Assembly: GCF_011074955.1 (NCBI RefSeq)
Contig: NZ_WUQJ01000012.1
Span: 62,001-126,000 of the forward strand
Length of the DNA stretch: 64,000 nucleotides
Source of the DNA: Marinobacter caseinilyticus
GTDB lineage: Bacteria; Pseudomonadota; Gammaproteobacteria; Pseudomonadales; Oleiphilaceae
Direction: 5' to 3'
Below, in pieces: positions 20,433-32,964 of this stretch (position 1 is the stretch's first letter; every line of letters begins with the position of its first letter). Under the pieces are notes generated by a model that was not told where the DNA came from, searched no databases, and was given only the letters and a program-made list of their open reading frames with translations. The position numbers and the translations under genes were made by a program.

Positions 20433-20696
20433 TTATTTCAGCCGCTTTTTCAGCCGTTCATAGCTTTGTTTCAGTTCATCGCCAATTTCCCGGGCATTGG
20501 CACGTGCCTCCTGGGACGACTCTTCAGCGTCGTGGACGATGTCATCAAGCTTTTGTCGAAACCGCTCCCAGTGAACTTCCAGGTCATCCCATTCATCCTT
20601 GACGTCTTCCTTTGCCAGGTGCAGTTGGACACGGATTTCGTCGCGGTACTGCCGAATGGCCTCGGACAGTTTCTGCAGTTCGTCTTTCAGGGTCAT
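20433..20696 (-). CDS. Small charged coiled-coil protein of unknown function
   Basis: An 87-residue, almost wholly helical protein, rich in Glu, Asp, Lys and Arg with regularly spaced Leu/Ile/Val (LKDELQKLSEAIRQYRDEI and on to LKQSYERLKKRLK), so likely a coiled coil. It has no signal, membrane helix or cysteine. The ATG at 20696 has an excellent AGGAGGT site 7 bases upstream; a GTG at 20705 overlaps that site. It lies 132 bp after holA on the same strand. I do not recognise the family; the shape resembles small regulators or stress proteins, but that is only an impression. Confidence 0.75.
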   Translation of the reverse strand: MTLKDELQKLSEAIRQYRDEIRVQLHLAKEDVKDEWDDLEVHWERFRQKLDDIVHDAEESSQEARANAREIGDELKQSYERLKKRLK

Positions 20697-20828
20697 ATCG
20701 AACACCTCCTTTTGTCAGATGTCAGCGAGCGCTGCACAGTGCAGTTCAGTGCTACCCACTGTCAAACAATGCGACTGGAGGAGGAAATCTGTCAAGCACT
20801 CATGGCAGGAGGACGAGGCTTGTGAAGG

Positions 20829-21827
20829 TCAGGCCAGGGCGGTTGCCAGAATTCTCAGGTGGTACCAGGGAGATTGATCACTGAAGCCCTTGGCGGCCCG
20901 GTCTATGTCGCTGCACAGGACAATGGCATTGCTGAGCTGCGTGGCCGTCAGGCGCCGAGCAGCGCGCTCGAGGGCCTTCATTCGCTGAGGTTGGCGAATG
21001 CCGCGGGTTTTGAGGAAGTTGCCTGGAGCTTCCCGCTTGGCCATCGCCTGCTGCATTTCGATCACCAGGTTTAGATCCCGGCTCAGAACTGCGAGCAGGC
21101 CCAGTGGGTTGTCGCCTTCCTGCTGCAACGCGCCAATGATTTTTTGGGCGTTGGCGGTACGGCCAACCAGCAGATCAGTGACCAGTTCGAACAGATTGAA
21201 ACGGGCGCTGTTCTGAACCACCTGTTCAACGATGTCTTCGTCAATGGTTTTGCTTTTGCTGAACAGTGCGAGACGGTCCATTTCCTGACTGGCGGCCAGC
21301 AAGTTGCCTTCCAGTCGAAAGGCCAGCATGTCCAGGGCGCCGCGGGTGAGCGTGAGGCCCTTGCTTTGGGCCCGTTGCTGGAGCCAGCCGGGAAATTTAT
21401 CAGGATCAATGGGCCAGACAGTCACATGTACGCCGACGTTCTGTAGGGATTTATACCATTTGCGGCGCAATTCCGCCGGGTCCAGTTTGGCGCTGATCAG
21501 GATAATGACAATATCGTCTGGTGGCGCAGTCAGTACTTGTTCGACGACGTTACGACCATCACCTAATTTGCCGGTCGGCAGGTGAATTTCAATACGCCGC
21601 TTTTCAGCAAACAGTGACAGCGCACTGAACTCTTCTCCGACAACATTCCAATCAAGTTGGCGGTCAGCATGAAAGATGACTCGGTCCTGATAGCCGGCAT
21701 CCCGGGCGACGTTGCGAATCTGGTCGCAGGCTTCCTGCACTAGCAGGGGTTCATCACCGGACACCAGGTAGATTGGCGCCAGACGTTTGCTCAGTAATTG
21801 CGGGAGCTGGGCCGGCGTTGTTTTCAT
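20829..21827 (-). CDS. holA: DNA polymerase III delta subunit
   Basis: HolA is the subunit of the clamp-loader complex that opens the beta clamp. The 332-residue protein has the family N-terminus (LAPIYLVSGDEPLLVQEACDQIR) and a helical collar domain at the C-terminus; the degenerate AAA+ fold lacks a Walker A lysine, as is normal for delta. Its start overlaps the lptE stop by 4 bp (ATGA), the conserved leuS-lptE-holA order. Confidence 0.95.
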   Translation of the reverse strand: MKTTPAQLPQLLSKRLAPIYLVSGDEPLLVQEACDQIRNVARDAGYQDRVIFHADRQLDWNVVGEEFSALSLFAEKRRIEIHLPTGKLGDGRNVVEQVLTAPPDDIVIILISAKLDPAELRRKWYKSLQNVGVHVTVWPIDPDKFPGWLQQRAQSKGLTLTRGALDMLAFRLEGNLLAASQEMDRLALFSKSKTIDEDIVEQVVQNSARFNLFELVTDLLVGRTANAQKIIGALQQEGDNPLGLLAVLSRDLNLVIEMQQAMAKREAPGNFLKTRGIRQPQRMKALERAARRLTATQLSNAIVLCSDIDRAAKGFSDQSPWYHLRILATALA

Positions 21828-22405
21828 TGTGCCCCGCTGTCGGTTTTTTCCGCTGGGTGTGAAGCTTGATCACGCAGGACCTGAATACGCTCGGCCGTCA
21901 AGGGTACCAGGCGAAAGATAATCTGTTGGGCCAGGCGCTGGGTCAGATTTTGGATGATTTCCTGTTCTTCACGCTGTTTGGCAAGCACGTTGGTTTCATC
22001 GTAGCGATAGGTTTCGCTGCTGTGAATTTCCGCCTCTGCGATCAATGGCACCTGGTCCGCTGTGATCACGTCCATTCTGACTGAATGGCGCAAATCGTAT
22101 TCCGCCGCTGCCGCCTCCACTGTGATGGCGCTGGCGCGCCGCTTCTGGCTGAAGCTATTCAGTCGCAGCAGATAGTCGGCGTTAGGGGCCTCCACCAGCC
22201 GCACTTCGCCAAGTGTCAGTTGGTCGGTGACCGCCTCGCACAGTTCCAGCGGCACTTGATCGGCACATTGCACCGCCAATGGCTGCAACGCGCTGGAGAC
22301 CGGCGCCGCGCCGCGAAGCTGGAAGCCACAGCCGGCTATCGTTAACGTGATCAACGCCAGGCCTGGAAGCGAGAGCTGGGCGTGGGTAAACCGGGTACCG
22401 GTCAT
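21824..22405 (-). CDS. lptE: LPS-assembly lipoprotein LptE
   Basis: LptE is the outer-membrane lipoprotein that plugs the LptD barrel and delivers LPS to the surface. The 193-residue protein has a lipoprotein signal with lipobox LTIAGC (Cys26), then the family opening GFQLRG. The N-terminal tail before the hydrophobic stretch is longer than usual. It begins one base after the leuS stop and overlaps holA, so it is translationally coupled. lptA, lptB and lptC lie about 35 kb away in the same window. Confidence 0.94.
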   Translation of the reverse strand: MTGTRFTHAQLSLPGLALITLTIAGCGFQLRGAAPVSSALQPLAVQCADQVPLELCEAVTDQLTLGEVRLVEAPNADYLLRLNSFSQKRRASAITVEAAAAEYDLRHSVRMDVITADQVPLIAEAEIHSSETYRYDETNVLAKQREEQEIIQNLTQRLAQQIIFRLVPLTAERIQVLRDQASHPAEKTDSGAQ

Positions 22406-22406
22406 A

Positions 22407-25091
<2,685 letters not shown>

Positions 25092-25161
25092 TTACAGGTA
25101 GCCTGGAAAGGTAGGCGAGTTGTGCCAGACTGAAGGAAGGACAACCAGACGAGGTGAGGTC

Positions 25162-25713
25162 ATGGCGAATCACGAGCGGAATGCATTTTCAGGCCAGGCG
25201 CTAAAGGTCTATAACCGGATGATGGAGCGAGTGGAAGCCCGGCTGGGGGAACTGGAAAATCGGACGCGGGAAAGCCTCAGGGAGGAAATCGAGAACGCCG
25301 TTGAGTTTGAGAATGAACTCGAGGAAATGACCCGCGACGAAATCAACCTGCTGGCGGCCTATTTGCGTCGTGACCTTGAACATTTACTGCACTTTGTTGA
25401 CGAAACCGGCGAAGGGGTCGGGGAGTGGTTGCGGCTGGACTTGTCGCTGGTTGAGCGTCAGCTGTCGGATATGCTGTTCTCCATAGCGGATAAAAGCCAA
25501 TTGGATACGCTGGAGCTCGACCAGAAAATTCACAACAAAGACGTCAGCCACTACATCAGCGGTGAGGTGGCCACCGCTGGGGTGTTGCGCTGTTTGTCCT
25601 GTGGCCATATGCGTTGCCTGACCAAAACCAGCCATATCGAACCGTGTGAGGCGTGTAATTCTCATTATTTTGAACGAATTACCAGTCGATGGCCCCACGA
25701 TGAAAATGAGTAA
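25162..25713 (+). CDS. ybeL: Zinc-ribbon protein of the YbeL family (DUF1451)
   Basis: A 183-residue protein of unknown biochemical role. The N-terminal two thirds is a charged helical region; the C-terminus is a zinc ribbon with CLSC and CEAC pairs about 20 residues apart. The ATG at 25162 is preceded by GAGGTGAGGT. It is divergent from leuS, as in E. coli where ybeL neighbours leuS. It converges with lnt, with an 18-bp gap. Confidence 0.9.
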   Translation: MANHERNAFSGQALKVYNRMMERVEARLGELENRTRESLREEIENAVEFENELEEMTRDEINLLAAYLRRDLEHLLHFVDETGEGVGEWLRLDLSLVERQLSDMLFSIADKSQLDTLELDQKIHNKDVSHYISGEVATAGVLRCLSCGHMRCLTKTSHIEPCEACNSHYFERITSRWPHDENE

Positions 25714-25731
25714 CGCGTTGTCCTGAGCCGC

Positions 25732-27258
25732 TCACGCAATGGGGGGTATTGTCCGTTTACGAACGAAGACGATCAGTATCGCCGCCAGTGTCAGGGCCGG
25801 CCAGGAACCGGATTCCATAAACGGCGTATTACCGCTGACGGGGTAAACTTCGCCCCGCAAGGTGTCACGGGTAAACTGCGGAATGGTCTCGGTGATCTGC
25901 CCCTTGTGGTCAATAATCGCTGTGATGCCATTGTTGGTGCCCCGGAGCATGAAACGCCCGGTTTCCAGTGCCCTCATGCGCGCAATTTGCAGGTGCTGCA
26001 ATGGTCCAAGCGAGTGTCCGAACCAGCCGTCATTACTGATGGTAATGAGCAGGTTGGTGTTGCGCGCGCTGAACGCAACAAAGTCCGGGTAGGCAACTTC
26101 GTAGCATATGAATGGCATCACACGGTGATCGCCAACACTCAGCGGAGGCTGATTGCCTGGTCCCCGGGAGAAGCTCGACATCGGCAGATTGAAAAAGCCG
26201 ATCAGGCCCCGCAGCCACTGCTCCAGAGGGACGTACTCGCCAAAGGGAACCAGCTTTTGTTTCTGGTACAAACCAGACCCGTTGCCGATCGCCATAATGC
26301 TGTTGCGGTAGGTAAAGTCTTCCAGTTCATCACTAAAACCGTACCAGGGGATGCCAGTGATCAGGGTGCTGCCTGAACCCAATTCGGTCCTGATGTAATC
26401 AATGACCTTGCCGGCCTGGTCTTGCGGAATCGGGATAGCGGTCTCTGGCCACAGAATCAAGTCCCGGTTCCAGTCGTCCTCTGTCAGGCCGAGATACGTC
26501 ACGATCTGGTCTTTCAGAAAATCGGGGTCCCACTTGATTTGCTGCGGCACATTGCCTTGCATGGCGGAGATGGTGAGCGGTGTTTCCCCCAGTGTGGTCC
26601 ACTGCGTATTATTCAGCGAGGGCCCGGTTATCCAGGGTATGAGACCTGCCAGCAGCAAGGCCGCGACCGGCTTATAGCGTTTAGATTGCAGCAGGGGATA
26701 GCAGGCCGCAATGACTGCACCACTGATGACAATCCAAAAGGTCAGCCCTTGCACACCAACCACCGGCGCGTAGCCGGCCAGCGGTCCGTCCACCTGACCG
26801 GTGCCCAGATACAGCCAGGGGAAGCCGGTTAACAGCCAGCTGCGAACCCAGTCACCCAGCACCCAGATAGCTGGCAGTAACAGGAGCCGGCGCGCTTTGC
26901 TGTCGCTGGCCAGTTTGCCCCAGGCCCAGAAAGCCAGGCCATGGAACAGTGCCAGCCCGGTGACAAAAATCGTGGTGAGTATGATCGAGACGGGGATGGA
27001 GGTGTTGCCATACTCGCTGATACTGACGTAGACCCAGGACACCCCAGACCCAAACAGCCCCACCCCGACCAGCCAGCCGGCCCGGAACAGCAGGCGAGGG
27101 GCCAGTGGCAGGCAGATCAAGGCTATGACGGCAATGGAAACCGGACCCAGCCACCACCAGTTGAAGGGTGAAAAGGTCAGGGTTTGTAGGCCCCCGGCGA
27201 GCACCAGGGCCGTAATGTGCAACCAGGATAGTCCCGGGGGTTGAGGACTATCCGTCAC
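25732..27258 (-). CDS. lnt: Apolipoprotein N-acyltransferase
   Basis: Lnt adds the third acyl chain to the N-terminal cysteine of lipoproteins in the inner membrane. The 508-residue protein has about seven N-terminal membrane helices (residues 10-210), then a periplasmic nitrilase-fold domain and a final helix. The catalytic triad is visible: Glu about 268 (WPETAIP), Lys about 336 (QKLVPFGEYV) and Cys about 385 (ICYEVAYP). The start overlaps the end of corC by 11 bp. Confidence 0.96.
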   Translation of the reverse strand: MTDSPQPPGLSWLHITALVLAGGLQTLTFSPFNWWWLGPVSIAVIALICLPLAPRLLFRAGWLVGVGLFGSGVSWVYVSISEYGNTSIPVSIILTTIFVTGLALFHGLAFWAWGKLASDSKARRLLLLPAIWVLGDWVRSWLLTGFPWLYLGTGQVDGPLAGYAPVVGVQGLTFWIVISGAVIAACYPLLQSKRYKPVAALLLAGLIPWITGPSLNNTQWTTLGETPLTISAMQGNVPQQIKWDPDFLKDQIVTYLGLTEDDWNRDLILWPETAIPIPQDQAGKVIDYIRTELGSGSTLITGIPWYGFSDELEDFTYRNSIMAIGNGSGLYQKQKLVPFGEYVPLEQWLRGLIGFFNLPMSSFSRGPGNQPPLSVGDHRVMPFICYEVAYPDFVAFSARNTNLLITISNDGWFGHSLGPLQHLQIARMRALETGRFMLRGTNNGITAIIDHKGQITETIPQFTRDTLRGEVYPVSGNTPFMESGSWPALTLAAILIVFVRKRTIPPIA

Positions 27259-28093
27259 TACGCGTCACTTGTAACAAGCGAATGACGCGGTTGTCAGCAT
27301 TGGCAATGGTAAAGGCGAGACCGCCGAACTCCACGGATTCTCCGCGCCGGGGCAGGTGACCAAATTCCTTCAGCACGATACCGCCAATGGTATCGAACTC
27401 TTCTTCATCCAGTTCGGTGCGGAAAAACGTATTGAAATCGTCAATAGGCGTGATGGCCTTGACCGCAAAACTGCCATCGCCGCGCGCTTTGATGTGGGTT
27501 TCCTCATCGAAATCATGTTCATCTTCGATTTCGCCCACGATTTGCTCCAGCACATCCTCGATCGTAATCAGCCCAGCGGTGCCACCGTACTCGTCCACGA
27601 CGATGGCCATGTGGTTACGAGTTTCCTTAAATTCTTTCAGGAGCTGGTTCAGGCGTTTGCTTTCGGGGACAAAGGAGGGCGGGCGCAGAATCTCCCGGAT
27701 TTTAGTCCAGTTGAGATCGTTGTTGAGTGCCAGTGGCAGCAGGTCTTTGGCCAGCAGCACGCCAATTACGTCGTCCGGACTGTCCCCGATGACCGGGAAC
27801 CGGCTGTGGGCGGACTCCATGATGTCTGACAAAAACGCTTTGGGTTCCTGCGACGCTTTCACAGTCACCATCTGGGAGCGAGGAATCATGATTTCCTCCA
27901 CCCGCATGTCGATGACCTGCATCGCACCTTCGATGATGCTCATGGCATCGACATCGATAATGTTTTGGGTTTCTGCGTCGCGGAGTATTTCCAGCACATC
28001 TTCGACGGTTTCTGGCTCGTTGGAAAAAGCCTGTGAAATGCGTTCCAGCCAGGACTTGCCGCCCTGACTGCGACTCGACTGATCGTCGCTCAT
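27248..28093 (-). CDS. corC: CorC/HlyC-type CBS-domain protein (YbeX)
   Basis: A cytoplasmic 281-residue protein with an N-terminal tail, two CBS domains (about 65-185; VEEIMIPRSQMVTV and MAIVVDEYGGTAGLIT) and a C-terminal CorC/HlyC transporter-associated domain (FAVKAITPIDDFN). It is linked to magnesium and cobalt efflux and, in E. coli as YbeX, to rRNA processing. It overlaps ybeY upstream (4 bp) and lnt downstream, the standard phoH-ybeY-corC-lnt order. Confidence 0.95.
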   Translation of the reverse strand: MSDDQSSRSQGGKSWLERISQAFSNEPETVEDVLEILRDAETQNIIDVDAMSIIEGAMQVIDMRVEEIMIPRSQMVTVKASQEPKAFLSDIMESAHSRFPVIGDSPDDVIGVLLAKDLLPLALNNDLNWTKIREILRPPSFVPESKRLNQLLKEFKETRNHMAIVVDEYGGTAGLITIEDVLEQIVGEIEDEHDFDEETHIKARGDGSFAVKAITPIDDFNTFFRTELDEEEFDTIGGIVLKEFGHLPRRGESVEFGGLAFTIANADNRVIRLLQVTRSDG

Positions 28094-28563
28094 GAGTCTT
28101 GTTCCGTTTCCTCTGATTCGTAAGGGCTCCCGAAGCCCAGCTCATCCAATAGCTGCACCTCAAGGGATTCCATAATCGCGGCATCGTCATCGTTCAGATG
28201 ATCGTAGCCCTGAAGATGAAGCATGCCATGTATCACCATGTGTGCCCAGTGTGCTGTCAGCGTCTTTTCCTGTTTTAGCGCCTCTGCGGCTACCACGGGC
28301 GCACAAATCACCAGGTCACCGGCTAACGGAACCGTTATACCGGCTGGCGCTTCAAATGGGAAGGACAGCACATTGGTTGGGCCGGACTTGTGGCGGTATT
28401 GGCCATTGAGCTCCGCGCTTTCTTCGCGACCCACAACGCGCAGGGTAACCTCGGATGCCTGCGCCTGGCGCCAGGCTGCAATGGCCCAGCGTGATAAGGC
28501 GTCATCGTCAGGAATGCCGGGGCCTTCGTGCACCCGTTGTATGTCCACCAGCAATTCGGTCAT
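28090..28563 (-). CDS. ybeY: Endoribonuclease YbeY
   Basis: YbeY is a zinc-dependent single-strand endoribonuclease needed for 16S rRNA 3'-end maturation and 70S quality control. The 157-residue protein has the metal motif HGMLHLQGYDH (about residues 115-125) and the family segments LNGQYRHKSGPTNVLSFPFE and GDLVIC. Length is normal. It overlaps both phoH-like and corC by 4 bp. Confidence 0.96.
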   Translation of the reverse strand: MTELLVDIQRVHEGPGIPDDDALSRWAIAAWRQAQASEVTLRVVGREESAELNGQYRHKSGPTNVLSFPFEAPAGITVPLAGDLVICAPVVAAEALKQEKTLTAHWAHMVIHGMLHLQGYDHLNDDDAAIMESLEVQLLDELGFGSPYESEETEQDS

Positions 28564-29543
28564 TGGCCTTTGCCGCCATGTTCTTCAAATGAGTCGTACG
28601 CCTCGACAATGCGCTGCACCAGCGGGTGACGGACGACGTCTTTGGCTTCAAAACGGGTAAAGCCAATGCCTGCGACATTGCTCAGCACGCCCGCCGCGTG
28701 GATCAAACCGGAGTTCTGCCCTTTGGGCAGGTCCACCTGGGTGGTGTCGCCGGTAATGACCGCCGTCGAGCCAAAGCCGATACGGGTCAGGAACATTTTC
28801 ATTTGCTCCCGGGTCGTATTCTGACTCTCGTCGAGAATAATGAACGAGTTATTCAGTGTACGGCCGCGCATAAAAGCCAGTGGCGCAATTTCGATCACAC
28901 TCTTTTCGATCAATCGAGTGACTTGGTCGAAGCCCAGCATTTCATAGAGGGCGTCGTACAGAGGGCGCAGATAGGGGTCCACTTTCTGTGCCAGGTCGCC
29001 GGGCAAAAACCCCAGTTTTTCACCGGCCTCGACCGCCGGTCGAACCAACATGATGCGCTTGACCTGTTCATCTTTCAGGGCTTCGACGGCGCAGGCGACC
29101 GCCAGCCAGGTCTTACCAGTACCGGCCGGGCCAATACCGAAATTGATGTCGTGGCTACGGATGCTGTGGACATAGCGCTGCTGGTTGGCGCCACGGGGAC
29201 GCGCCTGAATCTTGGGCGTCTTGATAATGATCTGGCTGCCGTCGTAGGGGATCTCATCCGGCAGACGCTCAAACCCCGACTCCCGAATGAACAGGTGCAC
29301 GGTGTCCGGGGTAATATCGTCCGTCGCTTCGGTCTCGCGGAACAGGTGGCGCACGACTTCGGCGGCGGCGGTGGCGTGTTCGGCTTGACCCTCCACCTTG
29401 AAGTGGTGCCCGCGACGTCCGATCCGGACGTTCATGCGGCGCTCTATGTGCTTGAGGTGTTCATCGAATTGGCCGCACAGAGTGGCCAATCGGCGCTGGT
29501 CGACAGGGTGTAGGTCAAATTGTTTGGATTCGGTGGTTTTCAA
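28560..29543 (-). CDS. ybeZ: PhoH-like ATPase (YbeZ)
   Basis: A P-loop ATPase working with YbeY in RNA metabolism. Walker A is FGIGPAGTGKTWLA and Walker B is FIILDESQNTT; the RPAVEAGEKLGFLPGD and GDTTQVDLP motifs are typical. The start is placed at a TTG at 29543 (327 residues, KTTESKQFDLHPVD), with GGGGAC just upstream, because known homologues begin at this point. The open frame reaches an ATG at 29645, adding 34 residues without family similarity and with no clear ribosome-binding site. It follows miaB on the same strand. Confidence 0.93.
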   Translation of the reverse strand: MKTTESKQFDLHPVDQRRLATLCGQFDEHLKHIERRMNVRIGRRGHHFKVEGQAEHATAAAEVVRHLFRETEATDDITPDTVHLFIRESGFERLPDEIPYDGSQIIIKTPKIQARPRGANQQRYVHSIRSHDINFGIGPAGTGKTWLAVACAVEALKDEQVKRIMLVRPAVEAGEKLGFLPGDLAQKVDPYLRPLYDALYEMLGFDQVTRLIEKSVIEIAPLAFMRGRTLNNSFIILDESQNTTREQMKMFLTRIGFGSTAVITGDTTQVDLPKGQNSGLIHAAGVLSNVAGIGFTRFEAKDVVRHPLVQRIVEAYDSFEEHGGKGQ

Positions 29544-29673
29544 AGTGTCCCCATAATTGGATAGTGTCGCCTCTGCCTGGTTATCGGATGAATCAGAGGA
29601 AACACTACGGAATCGGTGGCTTGGCCCCGCAAACTGCCGAGCCATCCAGTGTAATCAACGCGGTCCGGAGTGG

Positions 29674-31014
29674 TCAGAAAAGCCGATCATTAACCGGCAC
29701 TCCCCTTAAAGAATTGGGCAATGCTTCGCGAATTTCAACGTCTATAAAGTGGCCAATGACATTGGGATTGTCGGTGCGGAAATTGACGATCCGATTGTTC
29801 TCGGTACGGCCGGCAAACTCCCCGGGGTCTTTTTTGGACAGGCCGGTGACCAGAATCCGCTGCGTCGAGCCGACCATTTTGCGGCTGATGTCATGGGTTT
29901 GCTGGCTAATACGTTGCTGCAGAATACTCAAGCGCTGCTTTTTGATGCCCATGGCGGTGTCGTCCGGCAGATCGGCCGCCGGGGTGCCCGGGCGTGCGCT
30001 GTAAACAAAACTGAACGACGCGTCGAAGCCGATGTCATTGATCAGCTTCATGGTCGCCTCAAAATCTTTTTCCGTTTCCCCCGGGAAGCCAATGATGAAA
30101 TCCGACGAAAAACTGATGTCCGGACGAATTGCCCGTAAACGGCGCAGTTTGGATTTGTATTCCAGCGCCGTATGGCCACGCTTCATCAATGCCAGAATGC
30201 GGTCGGAACCGCTTTGTACCGGCAAGTGCAGGTGGCTGACCAATTCGGGCACCTGCTCATAGACCTTGATCAACGCGTCTGAAAACTCCACCGGGTGGGA
30301 GGTGGTGTAGCGAATGCGGTCGATGCCGTCGATGGTCGCGATGAGCGTGATCAATTCCGCCAGGTCCATGGCATCGCCTTCGTGGGTCTCGCCCTGATAC
30401 GCGTTGACGTTCTGGCCCAGCAAGTTGACTTCGCGTACGTTCTGGCTCGCCAGGTGGGCAACTTCCGCCAGTACGTCGTCGACGGGCCGGCTGACTTCTT
30501 CGCCGCGGGTGTAGGGCACCACGCAGAATGTGCAGTATTTACTGCAGCCTTCCATGATCGAGACAAAAGCCGACGGACCGTCGGCCCCGGGTGATGGCAG
30601 GTTGTCGAACTTTTCAATTTCCGGAAAACTGACGTCCACCACGCCAACGCCGCCGTGACGCGCTTGGGTGATCAATTCCGGCAGCCGGTGCAAGGTCTGG
30701 GGACCAAACACCATATCGACATAGGGCGCGCGGTCGATGATGGCCTGACCTTCCTGGCTGGCAACGCAGCCGCCAACGCCAATAATGAGATCGGGGTTCT
30801 TGGCTTTCAGACCCTTCCAGCGCCCCAACTGGTGAAACACCTTCTCCTGGGCTTTTTCACGAATCGAGCAGGTGTTCAGCAGCAGGATGTCGGCATCATC
30901 GGCTGAGTCGGTCATCTCAACCGACTCACCGGACTGAAGCAAGTCTGCCATGCGAGACGAATCGTATTCGTTCATCTGGCAACCGTGGGTCTTGATAAAT
31001 AGCTTTTTGGCCAT
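29674..31014 (-). CDS. miaB: tRNA-2-methylthio-N6-dimethylallyladenosine synthase MiaB
   Basis: MiaB adds the 2-methylthio group to i6A37 of tRNAs using two Fe-S clusters. The ATG at 31014 gives 446 residues, [15 protein letters not shown]. The N-terminal UPF0004 domain holds three conserved cysteines; the radical SAM motif is CSKYCTFC (about residues 150-157), and a TRAM domain ends the protein. It is first in the miaB-phoH-ybeY-corC-lnt run. Confidence 0.97.
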   Translation of the reverse strand: MAKKLFIKTHGCQMNEYDSSRMADLLQSGESVEMTDSADDADILLLNTCSIREKAQEKVFHQLGRWKGLKAKNPDLIIGVGGCVASQEGQAIIDRAPYVDMVFGPQTLHRLPELITQARHGGVGVVDVSFPEIEKFDNLPSPGADGPSAFVSIMEGCSKYCTFCVVPYTRGEEVSRPVDDVLAEVAHLASQNVREVNLLGQNVNAYQGETHEGDAMDLAELITLIATIDGIDRIRYTTSHPVEFSDALIKVYEQVPELVSHLHLPVQSGSDRILALMKRGHTALEYKSKLRRLRAIRPDISFSSDFIIGFPGETEKDFEATMKLINDIGFDASFSFVYSARPGTPAADLPDDTAMGIKKQRLSILQQRISQQTHDISRKMVGSTQRILVTGLSKKDPGEFAGRTENNRIVNFRTDNPNVIGHFIDVEIREALPNSLRGVPVNDRLF

Positions 31015-31204
31015 GAGTCTCAAATTACGTCGATGGGTGTCGGTGCCGCCACGGACAAGGCAGGCACCTCTGTAAAGTAACTGGCCATTATAACGATCTG
31101 ATCAATCTGCAACCAGCCTTCTGGGCCATGAATTCGGGCCGATTGGGTAATCGACCCATGTGTTATTATTTCGCTCCGGACCTTTTTGGAGACCAGGATC
31201 CGCC

Positions 31205-31915
31205 ATGACCCCGGAACGCCTCGCCAGAATTAAGCAGACACTGAACCGACGCCAGCCAGATCTGTGCGTGTTGACCGATCAGATTCACAAACCTCGCAAC
31301 CTGTCTGCCATTATCCGCTCCTGTGATGCCTTTGGCGTGGCTAACCTGCACGCGGTTTGGCCCCGGCAAGGGTACAAAGCATTCCGTAAGACCGCGGGCG
31401 GCAGTCAGCACTGGGTTACCACCCGTACCCACCGAACCATGCGCGACGCCACCGCGGCACTGAAAAGTCAGGGCCACAAACTGGTGGCGGCACAACTGTC
31501 AGAGCGTGCCATTGATTATCGCGACGCCGATTTCACCGTGCCCTGCGTGTTGATCATGGGCAATGAAGTGGATGGGGTCAGTCCGGAAGCGGCAGAGCAG
31601 GCTGACGAACATGTCATTATCCCGATGATGGGGATGGTGGAGTCGCTCAACGTGTCGGCCGCCTGCGCCATTATCTTGGCTGAAGCGCAGCGTCAGCGAG
31701 CCGGGGCCGGTTTGTTCGATCAATGCAGGCTGCCGGCGGAAGAATACAATCGCTTGTTGTTTCGGTGGTGCCATCCGCAGATTAAACGCTATTGCGACGA
31801 TCGCCGGTTACCTTACCCGCCGTTCGATCCAGACACCGGAGACCTGGTGGATGGGGTCGGTTGGATGGCGTCAGTACGCAAGCTCAGACATCCGGATGCA
31901 GCGTCTGATTTCTGA
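31205..31915 (+). CDS. trmH: tRNA (guanosine(18)-2'-O)-methyltransferase TrmH
   Basis: A SPOUT-class methyltransferase that 2'-O-methylates G18 in the D-loop of tRNAs. The ATG at 31205 gives 236 residues (MTPERLARIK). The knot motifs are present: HKPRNLSAIIRSCDAFGV, LIMGNEVDGVSPE and IPMMGMVESLNVSAACAI. TrmH-type N- and C-terminal extensions are present. It is divergent from miaB and converges with yejK, 19 bp apart. A TATTAT -10-like hexamer lies near 31163. Confidence 0.94.
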   Translation: MTPERLARIKQTLNRRQPDLCVLTDQIHKPRNLSAIIRSCDAFGVANLHAVWPRQGYKAFRKTAGGSQHWVTTRTHRTMRDATAALKSQGHKLVAAQLSERAIDYRDADFTVPCVLIMGNEVDGVSPEAAEQADEHVIIPMMGMVESLNVSAACAIILAEAQRQRAGAGLFDQCRLPAEEYNRLLFRWCHPQIKRYCDDRRLPYPPFDPDTGDLVDGVGWMASVRKLRHPDAASDF

Positions 31916-31934
31916 TCCGGGTGATGCGGAAGGG

Positions 31935-32960
31935 TCAGTGAGTATCGTCCCGGGCCTCGAGGTATTTCTGAAGCTGCTCCCGCAACGCTTTGGGCAGACG
32001 CGTTATGGTCAGGGCATCTTTGTCGCGATCGTAATAGATAGCCTGGTTCACTAGGTCCGATGAGAAAGATACGCTCATGCCTCCGCCGGAACCGGCAATG
32101 CGCACCAGCTTCTTCACCTTTCGGTGGTCCGGGTGCAGCACCGTACCTTCCGGCAAGTCCTGTGCTTCTGCCGCGAATGTTTTAAAACGATCGGGCTGGT
32201 TTTCATCCAGGTAGCCGGACAGAGCCTCAACGGCCACAGGCTCACCGAGAGCGTGCTGTTCTTTGCAGAATTCGTAGGCTCGGGTCCGTACTTTGCCAGC
32301 TTCCTCCGGTGCCTCGGCCTGGCGTGCAAAGGCCTCAACCGCATCGAGAAAGGTCAGTGTCTCTTTTTCAACGTCCACCTGGTTGGTGAAGCCGGCCAGC
32401 CGGATAAACAGGTCGCCGATTTCTCCGGTGCCGCGGGCGTGCACCAGTGTCAGGTAGTTCTGACCGGGCTCATCGGACAGCCAGTCATCAAGCTCGATGC
32501 GCAGGGCAAGATTCAGCCGGGACAGACTCAGCACATCCGTTCCATCCAGCGCCTGAGTGCCGTCAAAACGCAGTGCGCTGTCACTTTCAAGGATCAACAG
32601 ATAGATTGCGTCGCTGTCGGCCAGGGCTTCATGCACCAGCATCAGATGGCCTTGGTGTTCTTCCTGGCTGCCATTGAGCAGCTCCTGCCACTGGCCGAAC
32701 AGGCGGTCGGTCAGGGAGGCAAAGGTCTGTTTGTCCTCAAGGCAATCCTTCAGCCAGGCGCTCAAAGGGGACTCGCCAAGGTCTTCCGAGAAGCGCCCGT
32801 ACTTTTTACCGGGCTTGGCGTTGAACAGCCGCTTCATCTGTTTATGAAGCGCTTCGTAATCGCCGCCGGGCTCCGTCAGTGTTGACCCTGGCCGAACCTG
32901 AGCAGGTTGGCCAGGTTGCAATTGGCTGGCAAACAGTGTTCGCAGTTGTTTGATGGCCAT
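31935..32960 (-). CDS. yejK: Nucleoid-associated protein YejK/NdpA
   Basis: A 341-residue NdpA-family nucleoid-associated protein; it binds DNA and is found on spermidine nucleoids in E. coli. The family pattern is visible in QMKRLFNAKPGKKYGRF, ALADSDAIYLLILE, YLTLVHARGTGEIGDLFIRLAGF and a basic C-terminal region near DHRKVKKLVRIAGSGGGMSVSFSSDLV. Its start lies 4 bp after cysN, so it appears cotranscribed with cysDN, which is not its usual company. Confidence 0.92.
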   Translation of the reverse strand: MAIKQLRTLFASQLQPGQPAQVRPGSTLTEPGGDYEALHKQMKRLFNAKPGKKYGRFSEDLGESPLSAWLKDCLEDKQTFASLTDRLFGQWQELLNGSQEEHQGHLMLVHEALADSDAIYLLILESDSALRFDGTQALDGTDVLSLSRLNLALRIELDDWLSDEPGQNYLTLVHARGTGEIGDLFIRLAGFTNQVDVEKETLTFLDAVEAFARQAEAPEEAGKVRTRAYEFCKEQHALGEPVAVEALSGYLDENQPDRFKTFAAEAQDLPEGTVLHPDHRKVKKLVRIAGSGGGMSVSFSSDLVNQAIYYDRDKDALTITRLPKALREQLQKYLEARDDTH

Positions 32961-32964
32961 CGGG

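Noticed and set aside
29544..29645. 34-residue N-terminal extension of the PhoH-like protein
   Set aside because: No family similarity and no ribosome-binding site; homologues begin at the TTG position 29543.
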